DNA of 64,000 bases. It comes from Notospermus geniculatus (Eukaryota > Nemertea > Pilidiophora > Heteronemertea > Lineidae). Location: NCBI GenBank assembly GCA_002633025.1, contig NMRB01000060.1, positions 489,093 to 553,092 on the forward strand, read 5' to 3'. This document shows positions 54,013 through 64,000 of this stretch, one piece after another. Below the pieces are notes generated by a model. That model did not search any database. It was not told the DNA's origin and saw nothing but the letters and a program-made list of their open reading frames with translations. Position 1 is the stretch's first letter; every line of letters begins with the position of its first letter. The position numbers were made by a program, and so were the translations under genes.

Positions 54013-54018
54013 TTTATT
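54013..54018 (-). promoter_or_regulatory. Polyadenylation signal for the minus-strand intronless gene
   Basis: TTTATT on the + strand, AATAAA on the minus strand, about 155 bases after the stop codon of the 222-residue frame. Confidence 0.5.
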
Positions 54019-54170
54019 TTTTTCATGTGAAAATGGCCGAGACCTGGAAGGTGTTAGCCTTGGTATGCCATTGTAGGCATACACTAATCACTTGGCCTAT
54101 TACGTCCGATAATTATAGGAGCAGGCCTCGGCATGCCGTCCATTTTTCGGTTGTTATTAACGCCTAGGGC

Positions 54171-54839
54171 CTATGTTAGGTAGTCATCTGATATGAATCC
54201 ATCACCATCTGTGTCGTCATCCGTGTGTCCGTCCCCCGAATCCACTGCAGGTGGATGGAGTTTGTATTCGTACAGAATCACTGCCTGCAGGAGAGCGCGA
54301 ATATCAAAATCGTCCACCAATCTTTCTAGAACGACACAGTGTTGACTTGCTTCCTTAAAAGTCAGACATGGCGGGTCGAATTTCAGTTGTGAGCAGAACA
54401 GCTCTTCGATTATTTTCAAAAATTCCAACATGGTAGGCGTCAGGCCGCAGGCTGCTGCGACGCTATCGCAAACCGTCTGCAAGTAGGCGTCATGCGCCCG
54501 GTGATTTAGCAAATGTTTCAGAGTGAGATACCGCACCGCCTCTGTTTCGCATTTTTCCTGCACTCTGTCCAGATATTGCCAAATAAAGGTTTGAGAATAT
54601 ACCACCCAGGTTCTTAGGAAAAACCTGTTTTCAGCGAAAATATCCATGACCCGCTGCACCATTTTCTTTTCTCGCATCTGATCCTCGAATTCACCGAAAG
54701 CTCCCGCCAAAGCGTTCGTCTGTTCGTAAATTTTTTCAAAGCTCTTTTCCACAGCTGCAGCGCGGTGTTCCAGATCAGTCAGACGATTCCTCAAACTCAT
54801 CGTCTTCCCTCGAACAGTCAACTCTGCCTCACGATTCAT
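54171..54839 (-). CDS. Intronless 222-residue protein, coiled-coil and acidic DxDxDG tail, unknown family
   Basis: Longest intact frame in the window. The ATG at 54837-54839 has A at -3 and an in-frame TAA two codons upstream, so the start is fixed. Residues about 14-60 (LRNRLTDLEHRAAAVEKSFE onward) form a likely coiled coil. The middle is helical and Leu/Cys-rich (RVMDIFAENRFFLRTWVVYS; YLTLKHLLNHRAHDAYLQTV). The C-terminus is very acidic and ends DTDGDGFISDDYLT, a near-perfect EF-hand or thrombospondin-3-like calcium loop with Tyr in place of Glu at position 12 and no exit helix. No signal peptide or membrane segment is seen. CRE-like sites lie upstream and AATAAA downstream. The family is not recognised. 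A single-exon host gene, an old retrocopy or a captured gene are all possible. Confidence 0.75.
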   Translation of the reverse strand: MNREAELTVRGKTMSLRNRLTDLEHRAAAVEKSFEKIYEQTNALAGAFGEFEDQMREKKMVQRVMDIFAENRFFLRTWVVYSQTFIWQYLDRVQEKCETEAVRYLTLKHLLNHRAHDAYLQTVCDSVAAACGLTPTMLEFLKIIEELFCSQLKFDPPCLTFKEASQHCVVLERLVDDFDIRALLQAVILYEYKLHPPAVDSGDGHTDDDTDGDGFISDDYLT

Positions 54840-54936
54840 GTTTTACGTACCCCAGCACAATCCTTAGACTACGGCCAGCTCTCACAAATCCGATCAAATC
54901 GCTTCCCTGTCTCCGATCCGGCGCACACCTTGAAAG

Positions 54937-55000
54937 TGACGTAGGTTCTGTCCATTTCATATCCGGTACGTTGTTGTTGACGTCATGATCAAATACGTCA
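54937..55000 (-). promoter_or_regulatory. CRE/ATF-like cluster upstream of the intronless gene
   Basis: The palindromic full site TGACGTCA lies at 54978-54985, flanked by TGACGTA (54937-54943) and TACGTCA (54994-55000), with another ACGTCA at 55085-55090. All are 100-250 bases upstream of the ATG, a normal promoter distance. Confidence 0.55.
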
Positions 55001-55286
55001 TTTGAAGCCACTCTGTAACATATCAAGAATCACAGTAACCAAAGTTGCCTTACTTTTTGTGATGTTCTTGATCTGAAATATGCAACGTCACACACTCGGC
55101 CGAAAGAAGTGAAGGCCTTATCCTATAAACGCACAAGTCCACGAATAGACGTTTTCTCCAATCTGTAGGCCCTAAATTAGGGGGACAGATTAACATAACC
55201 ATTTATGGGGGATCTTATAAACGTTCTACAGAAAAGTAGTAATTACGATAGCTATACAAATATTACACAGGCCTATACTTGTGTAC

Positions 55287-55680
55287 CCTTGTCTTTAAAC
55301 TCCCTACGCAGTTGTGAGTCGCGCCCCTTCGATTTACTCGCTCTCCACAACTGCTTAACTTGGATGTGTTCGCCGCGGTTGGTCAACAGATGGCGTCAGG
55401 GCATGGCGCGAATTTTACAGCCTATCAGCACGCTGCTTTCAGAACTCTTTGACCCGTTGGCAACGGATATTCTTGTGCTACCATGGCTACGAACCGCTCG
55501 GCCAATGAAAAAGTGTCTCAGGCCAGCTTGGTTACCGGTTGCTCGGTGCTCTCATTGGTCGACTCGCTCAGCGCCATCTGTTGACCAACCGCGGCGAACA
55601 CATCCAAGTTGAGCAGTTGTGGAGAGCGGTAAACCGAACGGGGCGCGATACACAACTGCGTAGGGAGTTTACCTTGTCTT
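55287..55680. mobile_element. Mutator-like foldback element with 9-bp target duplication
   Basis: 100-bp inverted arms at 55296-55395 and 55572-55671 start TAAACTCCCTACGCAGTTGTG and share blocks such as TGTTCGCCGCGGTTGGTCAA. They are flanked by the direct repeat CCTTGTCTT (55287-55295, 55672-55680). Long arms with a 9-bp duplication are typical of MULE-type elements. The 176-bp middle has no coding capacity. Confidence 0.85.
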
Positions 55681-55799
55681 TGGCAGACGTTCGCACTATT
55701 TATATAACACCCCATGTGGAGAAAAGAAGGGCATAGCAACCGTACAAAATAAAGTACATGTAGGCCAAATATAATGCCATTGGTTATCAAAGGAAAGTT

Positions 55800-56900
55800 A
55801 ATATGCAATTACATGGCGCTCACTAGGCCTACCCTTTTTGAAAAAATACATTCGAATTCAGGAGTTTCAACTCGAGATTTGGTCTATTCAGATGTAGGCC
55901 CTACAATATCTAGACTACTTGGTAGGTGTTAATATTGCAATCACCCAGAGACTGATTAGGCCTATTGCTTTTACAGATGCTGTACAGAGGGCAGCACATG
56001 TACTATTAGTGACGTTCAGAACTCGAACGCTAACGTTATTATCTTGCTTTATGTTTTTTTACGACGATGTTAATTAACTACTATAATTAAGATTCTGAGA
56101 TCATGCCAGCAAACACTAAGAATTTCAATAAGTCGAACTGAGCCGGTTAATTGTCACCGACTTCGTCAACGAGTTGTTGACAATGGCCAGTTACCATGTT
56201 GACCCAGTCATCATGTCAACCTCTCGCGAGATCACTTCACGTGGTATCCTAGCGACGAGACCAGCAACCATCAAGTGCATCCAAACAAAAACGACGAAAA
56301 ATACCGACCTGTCAATGTAAGCCGAAACAATGGCTGAGAATGCAGCAGGTGGTAGTAACTGATGAAAGATCGATGGTGACTAATTAGCCTCGTGATCGAT
56401 CATAAGCCGTTCATTCGAGGGCTAGTTTCGCATTCGAGGGCACTCTCTTTCCAATTGGATGCGAGTTGCTAATATATCGCGAGCTAAGGAACCGCGGCTG
56501 CGAATCAATTCCTATAAATATTTTATGCGGCTCCGTGTGTTTGCTTTGCCACTGTTCTGTTGACACAGCATTTCAAAATGAACTTGCTATAAAGTAAATT
56601 TAGCTCGCATTGTTTACTTGATTTTCCTAAACGGAGATAATGAGATTCGATAAGGTTTGAAAAAAATCGCTTATCCCAGAGACGTGGGGTGGGAGTCACC
56701 TGGTGGGTTCACAAAAATGCTCGAGGGTCTTAAAGTCCTTCGAATATTCTTTGGTTTTGAAAAGGAAAGGGGATAAAAAAAATCGACGACATCGTCATTC
56801 TTTTAGTTAGCTTTCAAAATGAGCCATCTCATAACCAAAGTGTACGTTTGGTTATTCGAGCGACTCTTTTGTACGCAACATTCATTTTTTCCTGCTCGTG
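55800..56900. other. Intergenic with an isolated TATA-like box
   Basis: CCTATAAATA at about 56511-56520, preceded by CCGCGG and followed by ATG at 56578 that opens only four codons (MNLL). No gene can be attached to it. Confidence 0.35.
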
Positions 56901-56949
56901 CGGATCCCTGCAAACCAAAATATTCAAAATATTCAATTATGGTATTTGG

Positions 56950-57625
56950 CTGTTTGTGCGGTTCTCTACCGCAACATTCAATATTTTGTTGTTCGTGCGG
57001 TTCCGTGGCCGCAATGTTTTTGTTGTTGGAGCGGTTGTTGTGGTTCCCTGACCGCAATATTCAGTTCTTTTTCAGCGCGGTTCTCTGGCCACAAAGTTGA
57101 ATTCTTTGGTTTGTTGCTCGTGCGGTTCTCTGACCGCAACATTCAATATTTTGTTGTTCGTGCAGGTGGCCGCAATTTTTAATTCTTTTGTTGTTCACGC
57201 GGTTGACCGCAATGTGCAATTCTGTTGTACCGTAGTTTGCACAACTCTCTCACCGTATTTCAATTCAAGCCTAATTGTTTGTATCCAGTCTTGTCATTGG
57301 CTCTCTCCCCTAACTCGAGAATATCTGAGAAACCTAGGGCTGTTTCGGCTTGATGGCAAAAATCATAAGTTCTCGCCCGAGAGTTTGGCCTACCTCACGC
57401 CATATTTTCGATTATTGGTCAAGAAGCTCATGTCGAGGAGCGGTTGTTGTGGTTCCCTGACCGCAATATTCAGTTCTTTTTCAGCGCGGTTCTCTGGCCA
57501 CAAAGTTGAATTCTTTGGTTTGTTGCTTGTGCGGTTCTCTGACCGCAACATTCAATATTTTGTTGTTCGTGCAGGTGGCCGCAATTTTTAATTCTTTTGT
57601 TGTTTACGCGGTTGACCGCAATGTG
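56950..57625. repeat. Array of small GCGGT...ACCGC hairpins
   Basis: GCGGTTCTCTGACCGC, GCGGTTCTCTACCGC, GCGGTTGACCGC and imperfect versions occur about every 40-50 bases, separated by AACATTCAATATTTTGTTGTTCG-like spacers (shown here in part). Each can form a short stem. Confidence 0.75.
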
Positions 57626-57842
57626 CAATTCTGTTGTATACCGTAGTTTGCACAACTCTCTCACCGTATTTCAATTCAAGCCTTGTTTGTATCCAGTCTT
57701 GTCATTGGCTCTCTCCCCTAACTCGAGAATATCTGAGAAACCTAGGGCTGGTTCGGCTTGATGGCAAAAATCATAAGTTCTCGCCCGAGAGTTTGGCCTA
57801 CCTCACGCCATATTTTCGATTATTGGTCAAGAAGCTCATGTC
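57028..57842. repeat. 409-bp tandem duplication (two copies)
   Basis: 57028-57436 and 57437-57842 are near-identical, from GGAGCGGTTGTTGTGGTTCC to AAGAAGCTCATGTCGA, with small indels. Each ends in the same open stretch (LTREYLRNLGL, KFSPESLAYLTPYF, RLLVKKLM). Confidence 0.9.
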
Positions 57843-57849
57843 GACCACC

Positions 57850-60800
57850 ACACCACGCAATTATCTGGTCACTAATTAAGAACAGAGGTGTCCCTGGATC
57901 ATTAAGGGGCGGAGAAACCTTAAAACACACAACGGTTGACGAGGAATCGGCCCTCTATTAATTGATAATCATTCGTGTGTTAATTACAGCCTGATTCAAC
58001 CGCATCGAGTCAGAAGTGGAGGGGATAATTTATCGGGAAAATCGATTATCTTATAAGAACAACCATCAAACCTGCCGAATTCCGCGGTTCATATCCTTTG
58101 GTTGCTTGGGGCAATTTTTGTATATAGATTTTTCAAGGAATCACCTTAATTTTCTGAATCTTAAGTGACAAAGACATACAGGTTCATTGAATTTTGCGGT
58201 TATGATAAAGAGACATTGGTTTTTCGATAGCATGCTCGAGGGGGGAGCGGTTGGCCAACCGCGAGGTCCACTACTTGGTGCAATCTGCAGAAGAACAAGA
58301 GGACAAGTGAGCGATGTCAATGGTTCTCGCGTAGGCCTACTTTGTGAGTTTGTTCCTTCAAAGGTTTTGATCCAACAGATCTTTCATGACGTCACCAGTT
58401 TCGACCTTCAGCTCGTCACCAGAGGTAGTTCGCTCCACATCCTCGATGGTCGCTCAATCGGCGGTGTGGACCGACCTACCCCTGGGGACAGGGTTGTTTG
58501 ACCTTGTCCTAGGAGGTCGAGGTCGAGGTGAAGGTCAAGGTCAAGACACGCTCCAATCGGGGACCAAAATAACTCGAGTTAGTTATCATTTGGAGACTCT
58601 GGCTTGAGCTACCCTGGATACCAAACTTTGTTGTCCCCAAAGGGCTCGATATTTTTCACCAGAATGATTGATTATGCACTCTAGTGCGCAGAAAAACTAT
58701 GCTACATCCGCTGTTTGATGCAGAAAAAATACCTCAGCACTTGCCGGGTATGAATAAGTTCAAACTTGTTTTATTAATAATACAAGTGTGTTGGAAAGTT
58801 CCACCTTACGACCATTGATCCCCTAACTCCCCTAAATTGATCCTGCCTGGAGAGTTTTTAATGGTATACACTGCAAACTGAAGTTCTTCGCACTTCATTA
58901 TTTATTCAAGTCACCTGTGTCACTGAAAAATCAATGGGTGGTTGTGAAATGTGGATCGCGAGGCGTCGCGCACAAAATATAAGTTACAAACTGGATTAGT
59001 CTAGGATTCACAAAACTGATCAATGAGACGCCGCATCATTTCGTTGTTTTTTTTCATGAAGAATACTCATGATGCTGCATCTGTGATATCCTGCAGGGAA
59101 TATTTCCATGTCCCGGAGTCACGAAATATCGGGAATCATGTGTACAAAACAGGTGTTTGCATTTACACAAACCCAGGATGTCATTGACCAACGATTCAGC
59201 GGTATCTATCGTAACCAAATGATGCGAACAAATTATGAAAAAAAATGTAACACAAATGTTTATTTCATATCTTTATATATTTGATAATGGTGCTGCAAAT
59301 ATTGCTTTGTGATGGCATAATAACAAGCCGCGCAAGGCGTGACCGAACGCAGACGACACAATTCATTCATGGTATCAATCTCTGGTGTTATTTTCCCGGC
59401 AGCGTTGCTCAACAGGGGGCGGTTTTGTTTCGCGCCACTTGGTGTCTTCCCAGCCCCGGGGTGCATGTAAAGAAAGGAACCACAAGAACACGAGATCAAT
59501 ATTTGGTGGCTTACCGAAACAACTATTCATGATATTGTCACATATGATGATTATACTTGTTTTGTAATGATTGTGTGTTTTCGGAAGGCACCGCCTTCCC
59601 TGCTGGGGTGGCCAAAGGGACGTGGTCCTGCGGTGGTCAGACGTAGTAATTTTACTATGCGCCGTGGGTGCCCCATAACAGCTGTATGACAGGCGAAATG
59701 ACCCTCATACGTTCTCACGAGATTTGAGAGGCATGTATCGGTCGTGGGTCATTGGTGATTTACTTTTTCCTTTGATGACGTGGAATAGACCTATATCACC
59801 CCAAAATACGTAGTGATGTTGAATGTTTGCTAAGGAAGAAAATTTCTTTTTGACTCAGTTTAATACGGAAACAAGTGATTTAGCCTGGGTCCCCGGGACA
59901 CAGGTGGACGTATTGATAGTCAAATCAACTAGATGAGAGATAATGGAGGGACGGTACGGAGGTGTCACGCAAGAATCTCGATTGCAAGAGACCCGGGTGA
60001 CCACACAGATAAATCCCAACGAACTTCTTTTCCATGGTCGGTAATCATTTACCTGCCTTTTTAGAGCTTGAGTTTTTTGTCACTACTGAGGCGAAGTAGA
60101 ACAATCTTCCCAAAAATCTTCTCTATCATCAGGTATCATTCCTATAACTTTAACTCCGCGGACTTGCATTCCTAGGAGTACCCTTCCTTTCTCGCCTGTT
60201 GAACCCACTTGTGGTTCTTATATCGTTGGTTTTCTCGGTCCTCCTGTTTCCCCCTGCATTAGAACCTACATTAAATGGTAAATATGAACCAGCAATGCTC
60301 TGTATTTGGCGCAGGAGGAGTCTCGGGGAACCACGACCAAATCATCTGAACTACAAACACTAGGACTGCCTCACTTCGTCTTATCCTCTTAACTCTAAAA
60401 CTTGTTCGTAATTCGCTCCATGACTTCGATCACTTTTCAAGGAGACCATTTACATCTCGCGATAGTTCGATCTCGCCGTTTAACACGAGAGTGCACTTCC
60501 ACATCCGGCCCAAGAGCGCATGTCAAGAGCTCTTGGCAACACTTGACTGGCCCGGTTCGCATTTTCAGTGATGATATCTGGGCGGAGGCTGTTCTAATAA
60601 ATACCTGTCCGCCACAGCACAATTTGTGAATAACCATTCCTGTTTTGAAGGAAATGAAACTAAGTCGAAAATGTACCACTATAGTATATATTGAAAGGGT
60701 ACTTCTAACTATCATTTCGGTTCTTTCCGATTTAAATTTCATTTATTCAGTACATTTTAAAATGGTAGGTGATTACAGAGGGAGCGAACTCGATAAAAGT

Positions 60801-62260
60801 CACAGCCACCACAAGCTGGGTGTTCCCAGGATTCAGCCTGCCTCTCTGCCGTCTTTTATGGATCAGCCTCTTCTCACTGGAATCCTTCTCCCAAATCGAT
60901 GGCCTCAAAATTTGCGAAATGTTCAAACGGTGTTGAATTTCAGAAGTTTACTTATTGGCCAAACCTAATTCCTCCTTAACGTGATATTCAACCATTGTTT
61001 TGTAAAATTAACCCAATAAGAAGCTCCAATTCTCCAGATCAATCATAAATGTACTAACCGTTGGGAGAGGAAAGGTTGGCTCCGAAGAAAACCACATCTA
61101 CGCGTTCGATGTGTACGCCAAGGGCACCCTTTCTCCCCATAACTGAGCACTATCAAAATATGCAGCTTGCGGCGGAGTGCGCTCTGCTTTCAAAGGCGGG
61201 ATATATCACAAGATGGTGATGTCTCTTTGAGCCACATGCCTGACCGTGTTATCAAGAACCACTTGATATGAGAAAGGCAGTTATAATTAAGTTAATTAGA
61301 AGTTGCCATCTTGTGTCAAGTTCCTTGACATTCCCATATTCCAGCCCATTGACTGGACTGAGCAACGAAGCACTTCACCCCGTTCTGGAAAGATCGGTGA
61401 TAAGGGATGCTATTTTTCACAAGCCTTTCTGCGAGATCTCGCGATATTTCAGCGAGATAACATACTGGCTCTTTTGTTTGGCGGAGCTGGAGGATGACCC
61501 TTGGAACGAGGTTGGAGAACGAACCTCGAATTCATAACCTAGCTCAGGTACATGTACATGTATGACTGTCATTCGCTGTTTCAGTGGCAACGGCCGTTAC
61601 GTCATCACAATGAACCTGTAGCATTGAGGTGTAGATATGATGTAGGAAAAAGCGACATTCAAATCGAAGGAGTCTTTGTCTTTGCCTCGATATAAGCCAC
61701 TCAAATGTGCCTCTAAGAAAAATGTAGATCTATCCTTTTTCCCGTCGGCTAGGCTACTGGTCGCCAAACTGGTCAGGACTCGTCTGGACGTCCACCGACA
61801 GCCTTCTTGGAACGTTGGCGGGAATTCTCCAAAATCGGCGGATGCACCATCTCATCCCCCTCGTTCTCTCATTCAGAGATACTCACACAAATCATCTTCA
61901 CCTCAAGCACGTCTTGACGACTCCACGTCATATCACCAACAGTGTAGATGTCAGAAAACACAGTAATTCACACCGTAAAGGGTAAACAAACCGGGGGAAT
62001 CTTCCTTCTCGAGCATCATCGACGATCGATGTTTGAGATGGAAGAACAGACCTGTGTGAGATATCGTCAAGGAGGAGCAGACCGCAGAATCGTCCCGAGA
62101 TGAAACTTGGGTGCTCAACTCTCTAAGCTTCCACATACTATGAACTGTCCAAAACTAGACCGAACAGTGGGTTCTCAACTCCCCAGGCCTCTGTGCTATT
62201 GGCTGTCGAAAACCAGGCCCAAGAATCTGGGATGCGACTCCGGGCAACCCTTCAGTTTTC
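57850..62260. other. Region without a secure gene
   Basis: Weak frames at 59260-59450 (minus), 61268-61537 and 61676-61966 have no recognised domain. GAGGTCGAGGTCGAGGTGAA and AGGTCAAGGTCAAG occur near 58516-58545. Nothing more can be supported. Confidence 0.4.
59260..59450 (-). CDS. Possible 3'-terminal exon (weak)
   Basis: Minus-strand frame ending GKITPEIDTMNELCRLRSVT, PCAACYYAITKQYLQHHYQI, YKDMK and TAA, where the stop overlaps AATAAA (59259-59264). The composition looks coding, but no acceptor was fixed and no family is recognised. Confidence 0.2.
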
Positions 62261-62263
62261 ATC

Positions 62264-63112
62264 CTATTGGAAACTGCCCAAAACAGACCGATGAGTTCAG
62301 GACTGAACTGCCTGAATGTAAATGCTATCTGTGTATTGGCAGGTTGGCAGTGGGATGGCAGGAGGGCAGTTGCCTGCCAGATATTAAGCGAAAAAGAATT
62401 GACAAATTGTCATTTTGTAGCCTTGTCGGTGATACGCATCCTGGGATAAACAAAATACAGTCTGAATTGAATTCTGTTGGATCAACGTGCATCATTTACA
62501 TGTATAATCTCGTCCCCAGAGAACTTATGCCTGGTAATCATACTTTTTTTACCAAGGTGATACGGGCTGATGTTGACAACTGTGAGTGATAGGCCGTTGT
62601 AGTTGGGAGTCTGAAAAGTAGGACTTTATTTTAGAACCGCCCATAATGCCATCGTCCCAATCCGAGCTCACACGGATCGATGTTCTCGAGTCGTTGTGTA
62701 AACCTCAGCATCTCTCCGACAAACACCGAGTGGGCTCGAGGAGGGAGCACGGGTCCCGGCAAGTATCAAGTTAGCCAAGAACTTCAGGTGAATAGCTTTT
62801 CTATCGGCTTCTCCTGTGACTGCCACCAGCTGGCCTACTCAACCGAAGCCAGAGTGATAGAACAAGAGTTTGTAAGGTTCCTGAGGAGACATTGTCACGG
62901 CAGAGAGCGTCTTATTCCTGGGACTCTCCGTCGTTTTGGCTTCAAGTTGGTGCAGTTATGACGGCACTGAAGAAAGGCGCTTGGCGACAACGGCTGGAAG
63001 AAACTCGGGAACCTCGTTTTCCTGTGAGGTCGAAAAACGAGATTTCGATGATACCAGAAATACACAATCATGGCACTGGGTCAATTCAGTTCATTCTAAA
63101 GCAGGGGAGATT
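62264..63112. repeat. First copy of an 850-bp duplicated contig end
   Basis: CTATTGGAAACTGCCCAAAA to GCAGGGGAGATT recurs from 63114 to 63962 with scattered substitutions and indels. It stops exactly at the N at 63113. Confidence 0.93.
62646..62758 (+). CDS. Possible first coding exon with a GC donor (weak)
   Basis: ATG in CATAATGCC opens MPSSQSELTRIDVLESLCKP, then QHLSDKHRVGSRREHGS, and reaches a perfect non-canonical donor GCAAGT at 62759. Without splicing it stops at 62774. The same frame is kept in the second copy at 63497. No family is recognised. Confidence 0.2.
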
Positions 63113-63113
63113 N

Positions 63114-63962
63114 CTATTGGAAACTGCCCAAAACAGACCGATGAGTTCAGGACTGAACTGCCTGAATGTAAATGCTATCTGTGTATTGGCAGGTTGGCAG
63201 TGGGATGGCAGGAGGGCAGTTGCCTGCCAGATATTAAGTGAAAAAGAACTGACAAATTGTCATTTTTCTAGCCTTGTCGGTGATGCACATCCTGGGATAG
63301 AGAAAATACAGTCTAAATTGAATTCTGTTATCCAGTGTGCATCATTGACATAATCTCTTTCCCAGAGAAAGTATGTATATGCCAGGTAATCATCCTTTTT
63401 TGACCAAGGTGATACGGGCTGATGTTGACACTGTGAGTGATAGGCCATTGTAGTTGGGAGTCTGAAAAGTAGGACTTTATTTTAGAACCGCCCATAATGC
63501 CATCGTCCCAATCCGAGCTCACACGGATTGATGTTCTCGAGTCGTTGTGTAAACCTCAGCATCTCTCCGACAAACACCGAGTGGGCTCGAGGAGGGAGCA
63601 CGGGTCCCGGCAAGTATCAAGTTAGCCAAGAACTTCAGGTGAATAGCTTTTCTATCGGCTTCTCCTGTGACTGCCACCAGCTGGCCTACTCAACCGAAGC
63701 CAGAGTGATAGAACAAGAGTTTGTAAGGTTCCTGAGGAGACATTGTCACGGCAGAGAGCGTCTTATTCCTGGGACTCTCCGTCGTTTTGGCTTCAAGTTG
63801 GTGCAGTTATGACGGCACTGAAGAAAGGCGCTTGGCGACAACGGCTGGAAGAAACTCGGGAACCTCGTTTTCCTGTGAGGTCGAAAAACGAGATTTCGAT
63901 GATACCAGAAATACACAATCATGGCACTGGGTCAATTCAGTTCATTCTAAAGCAGGGGAGAT
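63114..63962. repeat. Second copy of the duplicated contig end
   Basis: Begins right after the N and continues past the first copy's end into CACGGTTTTTGCGGGGGAGG. This is the pattern of two overlapping contigs or alleles joined without merging. Confidence 0.92.
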
Positions 63963-64000
63963 TCACGGTTTTTGCGGGGGAGGGGGGGGGGGTCTGAGGA

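Noticed and set aside
55205-55612. 135-residue plus-strand frame
   Set aside because: It runs through both arms of the Mutator-like foldback and is a by-product of it.
56511-56590. Promoter with TATA box and start codon
   Set aside because: The ATG opens only four codons and no exon follows, so it is kept only as an isolated motif.

Overview
This is nuclear DNA from an animal, most likely a marine invertebrate deuterostome. An echinoderm fits the overall texture, but species cannot be decided from the sequence. The reasons are long introns with GT-AG junctions, AATAAA signals, a dense load of short foldback elements and minisatellites, and the recurring short words AGGCCTA and TACATGTA. There is no bacterial, organellar or CRISPR content. 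The assembly is patchy: two sized N gaps (20910-20993, 51291-51457) and six single-base Ns (4201, 9071, 23967, 25769, 36250, 63113). Several of the single Ns are contig joins flanked by duplicated, inverted or missing sequence.

The one gene that can be identified securely is a BRSK/SAD kinase (brain-specific serine/threonine kinase, AMPK-related family) on the + strand, spliced from 21894 to 39835. Seventeen coding exons can be placed to the base, with every junction in phase. They cover most of the kinase domain, the proline/serine-rich middle and the C-terminal KA1-like autoinhibitory region. The first exon (start codon and glycine-rich loop) was not found. The exon for the UBA-like domain is absent exactly where a single N sits at 36250, and phase arithmetic shows an exon must be missing there. 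A 48-nt frame-neutral candidate cassette exon (32863-32910) and two candidate alternative last exons (44122-44229, 44801-44890) suggest more isoforms.

Layout: 1-1819 holds two 3' coding exons of an unrecognised gene, followed by a probable 3' UTR to about 3535. 3.5-21.9 kb has no secure gene and is built of MITEs, SINE-like fragments, minisatellites and one duplicated contig end. 21.9-39.8 kb is the BRSK gene. 39.8-54 kb is its 3' flank plus tandem repeats, including arrays of nuclear-receptor-type TCAAGGTCA sites. 54171-54839 on the minus strand is an intronless 222-residue reading frame with a CRE-like promoter region and a downstream AATAAA. A Mutator-like foldback element lies just upstream of it. 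56.9-57.85 kb is a hairpin-rich tandem duplication. 57.85-64 kb has only weak reading frames and ends in an unmerged contig overlap.

No new multi-gene system is evident. The most notable points are the exon-derived minisatellite that copies a BRSK splice donor into the following intron, the extra BRSK exons, the uncharacterised intronless gene, and several well-bounded but unnamed non-autonomous elements.
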